A stretch of 24,354 bases of DNA from Gammaproteobacteria bacterium (GCA_003162555.1 PMNQ01000206.1:1-24354); one strand, 5' to 3'. Shown: positions 1 through 8,026, numbered from the stretch's first letter. The notes: generated by a model from the sequence alone, not told the origin. Made by a program: numbers and translations.

Positions 1-543
1 GCGGTCGCCGTTGCGGAACACTTCGCGCGGCAGCATTTCATCGCGCCGCACGATGGCTTCGCCGCGGCCGAGATCGACCACCACGTTGCCGTATTCGACG
101 CGCTTGACGACGCCGTTGACGATTTCGCCGATGCGATCCTTGTACTCGGCATATTGCCGGTCGCGCTCGGCCTCGCGCACTTTCTGCACGATGACCTGCT
201 TGGCCTGCTGCGCGGCGATGCGGCCGAACGCGGCCGATTCCATCGGCTGCTCGACGCAACCGCCGATCTGCACGTCCTTGTCGATATCGACACCGTCCTC
301 GAGCCGCAGCTCGGCTTCCGGGTTCTCGATTTCGCGCGAATCGTCGGCAAACACCTTCCAGCGGCGAAAGGTCTCGTACTCGCCAGTCTTGCGATCGATG
401 GCGACTCGCACGTCCCACAACTCGCTGTGCTTGCGGCGTGCCGCAGCCGCAAGCGCGGCTTCGAGCGCCTCGAAGATGATTTCCTTGTCGACGCCCTTCT
501 CGTTGGAGACGGCGTCCACGACCAGGAGGATTTCCTTGTTCAT
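1..543 (-). CDS. nusA: Transcription termination/antitermination factor NusA, N-terminal part (cut by window edge)
   Basis: NusA binds RNA polymerase and controls pausing, intrinsic termination and antitermination. The first 181 residues are present, reading from ATG at 543 to base 1 without a stop; the rest lies outside the window. The protein opens MNKEILLVVDAVSNEKGVDK, the typical NusA N-terminal domain. From about residue 135 (DRIGEIVNGVVKRVEYGNVV) it enters the S1 RNA-binding domain. The start overlaps the rimP stop as ATGA (540-543), so the two are translationally coupled. The rimP-nusA order matches the conserved rimP-nusA-infB operon, so infB is expected just outside the window. NusA itself could act on the tandem terminators in the operon leader. 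Confidence 0.97.
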   Translation of the reverse strand, partial: MNKEILLVVDAVSNEKGVDKEIIFEALEAALAAAARRKHSELWDVRVAIDRKTGEYETFRRWKVFADDSREIENPEAELRLEDGVDIDKDVQIGGCVEQPMESAAFGRIAAQQAKQVIVQKVREAERDRQYAEYKDRIGEIVNGVVKRVEYGNVVVDLGRGEAIVRRDEMLPREVFRNGDR

Positions 544-1028
544 CGCTTTTTTCCCTTGCCCGAGGTGTCCGGCCATTCCGGTACCAGCCGCGCGCGAAAA
601 ATGTCCGCAAAGGTCAACGGCACCGCTGTGCCATCGACGGTCAATTCAATGCCGGCCGCGCCCACTTGCGCCAACCGCCCCGTAAAACGCCGGCGTCCGC
701 CCCGCGGCGCCGCCAGTTCAATCTCCGCCAGCCGCCCCGCGAAGCGCTCGAAATGCGCCGGCGTCCGCAGCACCCGATCGAGCCCCGGCGTCGACACCTC
801 GAGCCGGTAGGTCGTTGGAATCGGATCATGCACGTCGAGCAGTGCCGAAATTTCCCGGCTGACCCGCTCGCAATCCTCGATACCCACGCCCGCCGCGCGA
901 TCGATGAACACGCGCAGCATCCCCGCGCCGTGCCCTGCCGACATTTCCAGGTCGGCCAGCTCGTAGCCGAGATTCGTCAGCAGCGGCTCCACAAGCCCGA
1001 TCAGCTTCTCGCGCAACAGCGCCGCCAT
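540..1028 (-). CDS. rimP: Ribosome maturation factor RimP
   Basis: RimP is a cytoplasmic factor needed for maturation of the 30S subunit. The 162-residue length is close to the family norm (about 150-160). The N-terminal domain shows the characteristic pattern LVEPLLTNLGYELADLE followed by LRVFIDRAAGVGIEDCERVS and LEVSTPGLDRVLRTPAHFERF, the family's strongest signature. The C-terminal SH3-like domain follows (GRLAEIELAAP onward). The ATG at 1028 gives the expected N-terminus. It is the first gene after the leader promoter at 1193-1222 and overlaps nusA by 4 nt. Identification is from sequence motifs plus the conserved neighbour. Confidence 0.97.
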   Translation of the reverse strand: MAALLREKLIGLVEPLLTNLGYELADLEMSAGHGAGMLRVFIDRAAGVGIEDCERVSREISALLDVHDPIPTTYRLEVSTPGLDRVLRTPAHFERFAGRLAEIELAAPRGGRRRFTGRLAQVGAAGIELTVDGTAVPLTFADIFRARLVPEWPDTSGKGKKR

Positions 1029-1063
1029 GCGAACCCCTTAAGGCCCCATCCGAATCGAAAGCC

Positions 1064-1084
1064 AAAAAAAAGGGCCAGCGGCCC
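1064..1084 (-). terminator. Intrinsic terminator 2 in the rimP-nusA leader
   Basis: On the minus strand a 5-bp GC stem (GGGCC/GGCCC, loop GCT) is followed directly by eight T (complement of the A run at 1064-1071). This is a compact rho-independent terminator lying only 36 nt before the rimP start codon, so it must be read through for rimP and nusA expression. The stem is short, but the long U tract is convincing. Confidence 0.7.
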
Positions 1085-1094
1085 ACCAAAACGC

Positions 1095-1116
1095 AAAAAG
1101 CCCCAAGTGGGGCTTT
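1095..1116 (-). terminator. Intrinsic terminator 1 in the rimP-nusA leader
   Basis: An 8-bp perfect stem (AAAGCCCC/GGGGCTTT at 1097-1104 and 1109-1116) with a 4-nt loop runs on the minus strand into two further T. It lies just upstream (in transcription order) of the second terminator. It is partly bidirectional, since the plus strand ends in GGGGCTTT followed by AAAA. Both hairpins lie between the candidate promoter and rimP. Confidence 0.7.
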
Positions 1117-1192
1117 AAAATCAAGCTCTTGGCCGCACAATCTGCGACTGCACGGAACTGCTTCTTTAGCTCGCTCCGGCCACCGGGGGCGG

Positions 1193-1222
1193 ATTCTAGT
1201 GCTTTGCCGCCCCTGAATTCAA
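1193..1222 (-). promoter_or_regulatory. Candidate sigma70-type promoter for rimP-nusA
   Basis: The minus strand carries a -35 box TTGAAT (1222-1217), an 18-nt spacer and a -10 box TAGAAT (1198-1193). Transcription would start near 1186, giving a leader of about 160 nt before rimP that contains both terminators. No tRNA gene was found in the leader, unlike the metY-rimP arrangement of E. coli. Consensus match is good, but no transcript data are available. Confidence 0.55.
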
Positions 1223-1238
1223 CTGGGAGCCCCCGGAG

Positions 1239-1260
1239 GGCAAGGCCCTAAGGCCCTGCC
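1239..1260 (-). repeat. Imperfect palindrome after the small membrane protein gene
   Basis: Starting 18 nt after the stop at 1279, the minus strand reads as an 11+11 nt imperfect palindrome (GGCAGGGCCTT then AGGGCCTTGCC) with two mismatches that could be G-U pairs in RNA. There is no T tract, so it is at best a weak or rho-assisted terminator. It also contains the direct repeat AGGGCCTT. Confidence 0.35.
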
Positions 1261-1278
1261 AACCGGGGGACACTACGT

Positions 1279-1593
1279 TCATGCCCAGTTTGTGAGCCGC
1301 ATGACGATGTTGCGCACGATGATCTGCAGCGCTGCACCCGCGACCAGCGACCCCAGGTTGCCGAGTATGGCTGTCACATAGGTGCCAACGCCCGGGAGGC
1401 CGTTGAAGGTGCCCGCCAGCGCTGCCAGCGCCAATGCCGTAACAATGACACGCACGTGGTGCTCCGGCAGTATCGCAAACGATGCCACGACGCCCAGCAC
1501 AGCCAGCAGCAGCGCGGCATTCGGCACGGCGACGAACGCAGCCACCACGGCCAGCAACAGGCCTACGGCATAGACGATTCTCAGAATGCTCAT
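1279..1593 (-). CDS. Small four-helix membrane protein, function unknown
   Basis: I do not recognise a family. The 104-residue product is almost entirely hydrophobic, with likely membrane segments at about residues 4-24, 26-43, 48-66 and 70-94. There are few charged residues (EHHVR in the middle loop, R near the C-terminus). The ATG at 1593 is supported by a strong ribosome binding site (AAGGAGT, about 8 nt upstream). It is probably its own transcription unit: 205 nt separate it from the methyltransferase upstream, and an imperfect hairpin of GGCC-rich repeats (about 1239-1260) follows the stop. It could be a small inner-membrane protein, or part of a complex whose partner is elsewhere. Confidence 0.75.
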   Translation of the reverse strand: MSILRIVYAVGLLLAVVAAFVAVPNAALLLAVLGVVASFAILPEHHVRVIVTALALAALAGTFNGLPGVGTYVTAILGNLGSLVAGAALQIIVRNIVMRLTNWA

Positions 1594-1670
1594 GGTCTCG
1601 ACTCCTTATGGGATGGGGCATCCCGGTTGTTTTTATGGTCTTGTTTCCAAGGCGCCTTACCGTAGTCAGC

Positions 1671-1697
1671 GGTGGCGTGAGCGGAGTGTACGCCACC
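1671..1697. repeat. 7-bp inverted repeat in the 1594-1798 intergenic gap
   Basis: GGTGGCG (1671-1677) and CGCCACC (1691-1697) form a perfect 7-bp dyad with a 13-nt spacer, about 80 nt upstream of the small membrane protein start. It could be a hairpin in that gene's 5' leader or a protein-binding site. Confidence 0.4.
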
Positions 1698-1744
1698 TGG
1701 CTTACGCGGCCTAGCAAGGCGGCTCCCAGCCTACGGCGGCTTAG

Positions 1745-1774
1745 GTCCTGGCGTTGGAATACCAGGACTTCCAA
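1745..1774. repeat. Two interleaved inverted repeats downstream of the methyltransferase
   Basis: GTCCTGG (1745-1751) pairs with CCAGGAC (1762-1768), and TTGGAA (1754-1759) pairs with TTCCAA (1769-1774). The arms alternate (A, B, A', B'), and the linkers are too short for a normal pseudoknot. They would therefore be mutually exclusive hairpins or a compound protein site. The element lies 25-54 nt after the methyltransferase stop, with no T tract. Confidence 0.4.
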
Positions 1775-1798
1775 TGTGTTACGGCCGAAATCAGCCAA

Positions 1799-2662
1799 TC
1801 AGGCCGGATTGCGCGCCCGGATGAACCAGGTGCTGGATGGCGCCCAAACGCCGTTGGGCCGCACGTATCGCCCCAGGGTTTCCCGCAGTGCAACCGTCAC
1901 CTGCGGCTTCAGCTTTTCGCCCTGCTCGCCCGCCAGCCGGATGATCTCGCCGGCCGGGCCCAGCGCCATGGCGAACTCGACCGCCTCGTTCAGATCGCGT
2001 CCGATACAGATGTCGGCATCGAAGCGCTCAAAACTGATGCCGTTGAAACCGGCCGCCTTGAGCATGGCGCTGACCATGTCGGGGCCGGCCATCGAGAACG
2101 GACCCGGGCCGCAGTGCACCTGGCCGCTCTCCTCGTGCGAGACGACGGGAACGATGGCGCGCACGCACATCTCGGCATCGTGTATCCACGGATTCTCTTC
2201 ACGCTTGCGCCACACGATCTGGGTGAATACGCCACCCGGTTTGAGCGACTTGCGGACGTTGCGCAGTGCAGCGCCGGGCATCATGAAAAACATCGTCCCG
2301 AAGCGTGCGAAGGCATGATCGTACGGCCCGCGCAGATCGTCGGACTGCGAATCCGCCACGAAGAAGGACGCATTGGCGATGCCGTTGGCGCGTGCGTCCT
2401 GTTCGCAGACGGTGATGAAGTTCGAGGCGCAATCAGTGCCAACCGCTTCGCCTCGCGGACCGACTTCCTGTGCGATGCGCAGCGTGCTGTCGCCAAAGCC
2501 GCAACCCACATCGAGTACGCGCGCGCCGGGCGGAAACGGATGGCGCGACAGCACTTCATCGCTGTGCGCCGCCAGTCCCGCGACCAGCAGGTGCTTGAAG
2601 CGCAGGAATTTCTCGAACAGCACGGTGTTCCATGCTTCGATGACGATGTCATTGTCGTTCAT
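1799..2662 (-). CDS. Class I SAM-dependent methyltransferase
   Basis: This 287-residue cytoplasmic protein has the Rossmann-like SAM-binding fold. Motif I VLDVGCGFGDST starts at residue 49, an acidic residue follows strand 2 (GTDCASNF), and the post-I region FFVADSQSDDL and FARFGTMFFM fit motifs II and III. The region LRNVRKSLKPGGVFTQIVWR matches the UbiE/Methyltransf_11-type superfamily. The substrate cannot be told; small-molecule methylation is likely. The ATG at 2662 has GGAG about 8 nt upstream. It is divergent from the metallohydrolase gene with only 48 bp between the starts, so the two promoters must overlap. It differs from true UbiE, whose signature motifs are not evident. Confidence 0.88.
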   Translation of the reverse strand: MNDNDIVIEAWNTVLFEKFLRFKHLLVAGLAAHSDEVLSRHPFPPGARVLDVGCGFGDSTLRIAQEVGPRGEAVGTDCASNFITVCEQDARANGIANASFFVADSQSDDLRGPYDHAFARFGTMFFMMPGAALRNVRKSLKPGGVFTQIVWRKREENPWIHDAEMCVRAIVPVVSHEESGQVHCGPGPFSMAGPDMVSAMLKAAGFNGISFERFDADICIGRDLNEAVEFAMALGPAGEIIRLAGEQGEKLKPQVTVALRETLGRYVRPNGVWAPSSTWFIRARNPA

Positions 2663-2693
2663 GGGGCTCGCTCCGAGTGCGCCTCAGGTCGCG

Positions 2694-2699
2694 TAGAAT
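2694..2699 (+). promoter_or_regulatory. -10-like box immediately before the metallohydrolase start
   Basis: TAGAAT lies 11 nt before the ATG at 2711, which would put the RNA start within a few bases of the start codon. The -35 region (about 2671-2676) is poor and only a weak GGCGAG could serve as ribosome binding site. A near-leaderless transcript is possible but unproven. Confidence 0.3.
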
Positions 2700-2710
2700 C
2701 GCGGCGAGTC

Positions 2711-4996
2711 ATGAGATTACCTCAATCGGCATACCGGCTGCTCGCCGCGGCCTGGCTGGCCATCGCGATGGCGACAGCGGCCGACGCGCCGGCCACTGCT
2801 GCCGTGAGCGTGGTCACGGGGCCGACACCGATTGAACGCGGCGACGCGCGCGCTGCCGGCGACATCACGGTGATAAACGAAAAGCTGGCGTTCGCGCTCG
2901 CGGTCCAGTCAACTGTGCCCTATGGCGTACCGCGCGGCGCGCTGATCGACCTGGCTCCCGTCAGCCAGGGCCACATCGGCCGTGACCGTGTGGTGTTCGC
3001 GGATTTCATTCCCAATGACTGGTCGGCCTGGCCGAACACCTACCAGAGGATCGACATCCTCGAACGCGGTCCGGCGCAGGCGGTGGTGCGCAGCGTGCGC
3101 GACTGGGGCGCGGTCACGATCACGACCACGTACACGCTGCGATCCGGATCCGATCACATCGTCATCGACACGACGATGAACAACGGTGGCGGCGTCAGGC
3201 TCGATGGGTTGCTGTCGGGGCTGACGCTGTGGCCCAACAGCGGTTACCGCTTCGGCGTCCCCGGGCTCGACGGTCTCGAACACGGTGCGGCCACCGCAGC
3301 GCTCGCGAAGCGCACGGTCGCCTATGACGAAGACTGGATGATCGCGCTGCACGCACCGTACCTCACGGATATTGCGCACGGCGCGCTGGATCTATACCAG
3401 CTGCACAGCCTTGCACCGGGCGAGAGCCGCAGCTTTGAGGGCTGGCTGCAGGTGGGCACGAGCGGTGACCTGGCCCCAGTCGTGGCCGCGGAAATTGAGC
3501 GCCAACAGCTCCCGAGCGGTGTTGTGCGCGGCGCGGTCACTGCAGCGGATGGCCACCCGGTCGAACAGCCGGTCGTCGTCGTCGAGAAATCCGGCCATCC
3601 CTATGCCTGGGTGCTCGGATTGCATGGCCACTATTCGTTGCAGTTGCCCGCTGGCGATTACACGCTCTATGCCACGGCGCGAAATCATTCGCAGACGCAG
3701 CGCATTGCCGTGCCCGTATCGGCAGGCAGCCAACAGTCGCTCGATTTTCGCGGCCTCGAGGCGCCGGGCAGGATCCGCTTCCGGATCCGTGATCAGCGCA
3801 GCGGCCAACCGCTCGATGGGCGCATCGCAATCACGACCGGACAGCAACCCCTGGTCGAGTTTCTCGGCCGAAAGACTTTCTTCACGGAACTCGCGCCGCG
3901 CGGCAATCTGGATCTGCTTATCGCTCCGGGGCCTTACACCTTCAAAATTAGCGCCGGAGGCGGGTTTACGACGGCGCCGCAAGCTGTAAGCCTGAACGTC
4001 GAACCCGGCCGCACCCGGCTGGCGCAGATCGCCCTGACACGCCAGCTCGATCCGGCGGCGCGCGGCTGGTACGGCGCCGACCTGCACCATCATGCTGACC
4101 AGGCCGAAGCTGTCACGCCGCCGGCCGATCTCGCGCGCTCGCAGCTCGCGGCCGGCCTGGATCTGCTGTTCGTCAGCGACCACGATTCGCTGGCCAACTT
4201 AGGCTCGCTCACAAAGATCGCTGCGCAGCGCGGGGTACCGTTCATTCCGGGCATCGAGCTGTCCCCTTCCTGGGGCCACTTCAACGCCTACCCGATCGAC
4301 GCGGACAAGACACTGTCCATTGATACCGGCACGGCCAGCGTCGACGCGGTGTTCGCCGAGGCGCGCCGGCTCGGTGCGACGATCGTGCAGGTCAATCATC
4401 CGCTGATTCCCTACGGCTACTTCACCAGCCTCGCAGCCGGCGTTGCCCCGGGCGGGTTCAATCCGCATTTCGAGCTGGTCGAGATCAATGCGACCGAAAC
4501 GGCCACCGACGCGGCCGTCTATCAGCGCATGTGGCAATTCTGGAATGCCGCCCAGCGCTACTATCTGGGCGCTGGCACCGATACGCACGATGTCTGGAAC
4601 CGGGAGTCCGGGCGCGTCCGCAGTTACGCGCACGTTGATGGCCCGTTGACGACGGCGGCTTTCGTCGCGGCGCTCCGCGCGGGGCATGCGTATGTCAGCT
4701 ACGGACCGTTGATCTACCCTGCGGCGATGTTCGGCGAAACCTTGCGCGTGGCGCCGGGTGCCGACTTCAAACTGGGCTTCGAGCTCGAATCACTCGCAGG
4801 GCTCAAGCGCGCCGAACTGATCGGCGGCGGTCTTAAGGTCATGGAGCAAACCTTCGATGGCGCGCCGCTCCGTGCGCGCGCTGACTTCGCGCTGCACGGT
4901 GATCACGCCGCCTGGTACGCGCTGATCGTCGAAGACGTCAAGGGGAACAGGGCCTACACGAATCCGGTGTGGATCGAGTCTACGGCGGCGGAATGA
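2711..4996 (+). CDS. Secreted CehA/McbA-type metallohydrolase with C-terminal PHP domain
   Basis: The 761-residue protein starts with a signal peptide (MRLPQSAYRLLAAAWLAIAM, cleavage probably in the following Ala-rich stretch), so it is exported. Residues about 30-260 look like a beta-sandwich region. About 270-345 resembles a carboxypeptidase regulatory-like fold (VVRGAVTAADGHPV to LPAGDYTLYATARN). From 453 a PHP-type metal site appears: DLHHHAD (D457, H459-H461), SDHDS (D490-D492), GIEL (E516), GHFNAY (H523) and DTHDVW (D624-D627). The CehA/McbA family hydrolyses esters or amides; carbaryl is its best-known substrate, but the natural one here is unknown. The frame is open upstream to about 1754, but that stretch is antisense to the methyltransferase, and the signal peptide fixes the start at 2711. 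Its 3' end overlaps the convergent dehydrogenase gene by 17 bp. Confidence 0.88.
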   Translation: MRLPQSAYRLLAAAWLAIAMATAADAPATAAVSVVTGPTPIERGDARAAGDITVINEKLAFALAVQSTVPYGVPRGALIDLAPVSQGHIGRDRVVFADFIPNDWSAWPNTYQRIDILERGPAQAVVRSVRDWGAVTITTTYTLRSGSDHIVIDTTMNNGGGVRLDGLLSGLTLWPNSGYRFGVPGLDGLEHGAATAALAKRTVAYDEDWMIALHAPYLTDIAHGALDLYQLHSLAPGESRSFEGWLQVGTSGDLAPVVAAEIERQQLPSGVVRGAVTAADGHPVEQPVVVVEKSGHPYAWVLGLHGHYSLQLPAGDYTLYATARNHSQTQRIAVPVSAGSQQSLDFRGLEAPGRIRFRIRDQRSGQPLDGRIAITTGQQPLVEFLGRKTFFTELAPRGNLDLLIAPGPYTFKISAGGGFTTAPQAVSLNVEPGRTRLAQIALTRQLDPAARGWYGADLHHHADQAEAVTPPADLARSQLAAGLDLLFVSDHDSLANLGSLTKIAAQRGVPFIPGIELSPSWGHFNAYPIDADKTLSIDTGTASVDAVFAEARRLGATIVQVNHPLIPYGYFTSLAAGVAPGGFNPHFELVEINATETATDAAVYQRMWQFWNAAQRYYLGAGTDTHDVWNRESGRVRSYAHVDGPLTTAAFVAALRAGHAYVSYGPLIYPAAMFGETLRVAPGADFKLGFELESLAGLKRAELIGGGLKVMEQTFDGAPLRARADFALHGDHAAWYALIVEDVKGNRAYTNPVWIESTAAE

Positions 4997-5990
4997 GCAC
5001 GATCTTGCCTACGTGCCGTTTGTCGAGGAATTCGCGTTGTGCTGCGGCAATCTGCTCCAGCGCAAACGTCTTCGCGAGCAGCGGCCGGATCTCGCCGCGC
5101 TCGATGTAGCCGATCAGGTCCGGGAACACCGGCTCAACCCAGTTCGTGCAGCCGATCAGTGTCAGGTCCTTGAGGTAGAACGTGCGCATGTCCAGCGCGA
5201 CCTGCGGTCCGCCGATCGCGCCCGCTGACACGTAGCGCCCGCCCCGTTTCAAAAGCTGCAGCAGCGCCGGGAAGGCCGGCCCGGCCACGTTGTCGACGAC
5301 CAGGTCCATGCATTCTTCGCCGAGACTCGCGACCAGGTTGGCATCACGCGAGAGCACGCGGTCGGCGCCGATGGCGAGCAGTCGTGCCGATTTTTCCGGC
5401 GCCGCGAGTGCCGTGACGAAGGCGCCGCGCCGCTTCGCCAACTGCACGGCCGCCGAGCCCACACCGCCCGACGCGCCGGTGACGAGCACCCGTTCGCCGC
5501 GCTGCAGCCGCGCCCGCTGCAGCAGGTTCTCGGCCGTGCCGTAGGCGCAGGGAATCGAGCCCAATTCCGCATCACTCCAGTCGCAATGCACCGGAAAGAC
5601 ATGCGCCGCCGGCACCTTGACGAACTGCGCGAATGCACCGTCGAAATCCACGCCCATCCAGGCCTTGCCCATGCAGGGCCGCACCAGCACGCGCTGCCCC
5701 GGTACGCGTTGCTCCAGCGCGCGCTCGTCGCCGCCCACGGCCACCACGCGGCCGCAACAATCGGTGCCCTGGATCAGCGGAAAGGGTGTCGGAGCATTCC
5801 ACCCTCCTGCCTCCGAATACCAACCCACGCGCGTGTTGATGTCCGTATTGTTGACGCCGGCCGCAAGCACCTGCAGCAGCACCTCACCGGCAACGGGCTG
5901 CGGCATGGGCGCCTCCCGGTACACGAGCTGCTCGTAGCCGCCCCTGCCCGTGGTAACCACCGCCCGCATCGTGCGCTGCAGGGCCGTCAC
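4980..5990 (-). CDS. Medium-chain (quinone oxidoreductase-like) alcohol dehydrogenase
   Basis: A cytoplasmic NAD(P)H-dependent MDR-superfamily enzyme of 336 residues, the normal length. The GroES-like N-terminal domain shows AAGVNNTDINTRVGWYS and PLIQGTDCCGRVVAVG. The nucleotide-binding motif VTGASGGVGSAAVQLAK starts at V170. The end QREFLDKRHVGKIVLIP is typical of quinone oxidoreductase and enoyl reductase relatives. Zinc-ligand signatures of classical alcohol dehydrogenases are not evident. The GTG start at 5990 overlaps the amidohydrolase stop as GTGA, which supports coupling. The ATG at 5969 (MRAVVTTGRGG) would give the more usual MDR N-terminus and remains possible. It is the last gene of a three-gene minus-strand operon and overlaps the metallohydrolase gene tail to tail. 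Confidence 0.9.
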   Translation of the reverse strand: MTALQRTMRAVVTTGRGGYEQLVYREAPMPQPVAGEVLLQVLAAGVNNTDINTRVGWYSEAGGWNAPTPFPLIQGTDCCGRVVAVGGDERALEQRVPGQRVLVRPCMGKAWMGVDFDGAFAQFVKVPAAHVFPVHCDWSDAELGSIPCAYGTAENLLQRARLQRGERVLVTGASGGVGSAAVQLAKRRGAFVTALAAPEKSARLLAIGADRVLSRDANLVASLGEECMDLVVDNVAGPAFPALLQLLKRGGRYVSAGAIGGPQVALDMRTFYLKDLTLIGCTNWVEPVFPDLIGYIERGEIRPLLAKTFALEQIAAAQREFLDKRHVGKIVLIPPP

Positions 5991-8023
5991 TTCGGGTCGG
6001 CGACCCTGCGGTAAACCCTGCTCCCCATGAACCAGGTTTCCAGTACATGGGTCCTGGCGATGTCGTCCGCCCTGCCCTGGTCGGCGAGCGCGAGGATGTC
6101 CTGATCGACGGCGACGAGATCCGCCGATTTTCCGACTTCGATCGAGCCGGCGTCATGATCGATGTTCAGGTAGCGCGCACCGTTGATGGTGTACGCGTCG
6201 AGCACGTCGCGGATCGCGATGCTCTGGCGCGGGTTGAGCGGCAGCAGCCCCGGCACGCGCCGCGTCACGGCCACCGCCATGTTGACGAAGGGCCGCGGAT
6301 CGTCAGTGTCCACGGGCGCATCCGAACCGGCCACCAGGGTCGCGCCAGCGGCCTGCACGGATCGCGCCGGATACGCGTTGTTTTCGTAGAAGCCGTCCTT
6401 CGGGTGCAATGCCGCGTGATCGTTGCCGATGACCTTGTCGATGAATGGAATCACCGACAGATCGTACTCCGGCTCCGCGACTGCCCAGGCATAGGTGAAA
6501 GCCACAAAGATGCGATCGCGGCCGATACGCTTGACGTCATCCGGATCCGCGAGCTGCACATGCGCGAGCGCATCGTGCTGGGTGGATACGCCGTCGGCCG
6601 CGCGCGCCGCCTCGATGGCATCGAGCGCCGTGCGTGCCGCCACATCGCCAATCGTGTGGATGTGCACGGCAAAACCGGCGAGGTGAAAGCGCCGCACGAG
6701 TTCCAGGATCACTGCCCGATCGTCCTGCAACTGGCCACTCGAGATCACGCACTGTCCGGGGTGGTAACCGTGCTCCGTCAGGAAGGCCGTGGCGCCCGCA
6801 GGCGTATCGTATTTCTCCGGGCGGGCGCGCACCTCGGCGCACAGCGCAGAGGCCGTGTCGACATATCCGGTTACAGTGAGGCGCCCATCCGCGCCGGCTT
6901 TGAATATCGGCTGCAGGTACGGTTTGAGCGCCGCAACCTGCGGCAATGTCGGCGGCACCGCGTGCGGATTGCCTTCCATGTCACCGTCCGCAAAAATCTT
7001 TACGGTATCGGCGCGAATCAGCGGGTCGTGGGCGTAGCGCTCGCGCAGCGCGACCGCAGTGGAGACCATGCGATCCCAGTCCGGCTGACCGTCCGGCGTC
7101 TGAATTGAATCGGGATCGAAGTACAACGCGACGTGCGCACGCACCGTGAGCTTGCCGTTAAGCTCGAGCGCGTCATACAGCGGCAGCGCCTCCGGCGAAA
7201 CGCGCGGATCAAGGATGCCTGTGATGCCGGCGCTATTCAGCAAAACCGTAACCCTGCCCGGGTCCTTCATCAGGACCGACAGATCGAGCAGGAAGGTCGA
7301 AGGCACGTCGATCGGGTTGCGTCCGTCGTCATTGATGGTGCCGTTGGGTTCGCCGGCCACATCGACTCCAACCAGCCGGCTGTAGCGCTGCAGCTCGCCG
7401 CGCAGCGTGGCCCGCGAGTAACCGATTGTCGCGCCCGCGGCATTGTGGGCGCGCGCGAGTGCGGCACTGTTGAAGGCACTGTGGTGTCCGTCATCGCCGT
7501 CGAGGTGCACGGGGCTACGTGTCGTTGCCAGATCAAGTGCCGCCCGCAGCGTCGGGTGTGCGTCATCGGGCGTGTTGCCGTAGCTGTAGTTCCAGTGACG
7601 CACGACGACCCAGTCGCCGTCGGCAATCTTGTAGCGGCGGATGCACTCCTGCACGAACGCCGTGATCTCAGAGAGCGACTTTGGCTCGTTCTTCAGATCG
7701 CAGACATCGAGACGGACCATCTCATCGGCATGCACATGCGAATCGATGAGTCCCGGCAGCACCAGCCGCCCGCCCAGATGCTCTACCTTCGTGGCGGGGC
7801 CAATGAATGCCTGAGCGCCCTCCTTCTTGCCCACGTAGACGATGCGCCCGTCGCGCACCGCCACGGCCTCGGCCATGCTCCGGGCAGCATCGGCTGTGTA
7901 AATCCTGGCGTCCGTGAGCACCAGGTCCGCCGGTGACGGGGCCGCGAGCGCCAGGCCATTGCTAATTACGAGCACGCCGGCCGATGCCAGCGAGCGGAAT
8001 AACCTGGTGTGTCCAATGAGCAT
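5987..8023 (-). CDS. Secreted amidohydrolase (YtcJ-like, amidohydrolase 3 family)
   Basis: A 678-residue metal-dependent hydrolase with an N-terminal signal peptide (about residues 1-28, ending LALAAPS), so probably periplasmic. The composite beta domain begins ADLVLTDARIYTADAARSMAEAVAVRDGRIV. The metal-binding HxH is at H96 and H98 (LPGLIDSHVHADE). Further ligand motifs are FAVHIHTIGD and GSDAPVDTDDPRPF, followed by the family's C-terminal stretch DAYTINGARYLNID...GSIEVGKSADLVAVD. The order and spacing are those of the YtcJ-like branch, which cleaves amides or N-acyl bonds in cyclic or linear substrates; the substrate here is unknown. It follows the HEQTH gene by 3 nt and overlaps the dehydrogenase by 4 nt, so the three are one transcription unit. 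Confidence 0.92.
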   Translation of the reverse strand: MLIGHTRLFRSLASAGVLVISNGLALAAPSPADLVLTDARIYTADAARSMAEAVAVRDGRIVYVGKKEGAQAFIGPATKVEHLGGRLVLPGLIDSHVHADEMVRLDVCDLKNEPKSLSEITAFVQECIRRYKIADGDWVVVRHWNYSYGNTPDDAHPTLRAALDLATTRSPVHLDGDDGHHSAFNSAALARAHNAAGATIGYSRATLRGELQRYSRLVGVDVAGEPNGTINDDGRNPIDVPSTFLLDLSVLMKDPGRVTVLLNSAGITGILDPRVSPEALPLYDALELNGKLTVRAHVALYFDPDSIQTPDGQPDWDRMVSTAVALRERYAHDPLIRADTVKIFADGDMEGNPHAVPPTLPQVAALKPYLQPIFKAGADGRLTVTGYVDTASALCAEVRARPEKYDTPAGATAFLTEHGYHPGQCVISSGQLQDDRAVILELVRRFHLAGFAVHIHTIGDVAARTALDAIEAARAADGVSTQHDALAHVQLADPDDVKRIGRDRIFVAFTYAWAVAEPEYDLSVIPFIDKVIGNDHAALHPKDGFYENNAYPARSVQAAGATLVAGSDAPVDTDDPRPFVNMAVAVTRRVPGLLPLNPRQSIAIRDVLDAYTINGARYLNIDHDAGSIEVGKSADLVAVDQDILALADQGRADDIARTHVLETWFMGSRVYRRVADPK

Positions 8024-8026
8024 GTG

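Noticed and set aside
1117..1200. Possible tRNA in the rimP leader, as in metY-rimP
   Set aside because: No TTCGA-type T-loop, acceptor stem or CCA could be aligned on the minus strand.
1754..2710. In-frame upstream extension of the metallohydrolase (would give 1080 residues)
   Set aside because: This stretch is antisense to a convincing methyltransferase, and a signal peptide begins at 2711.
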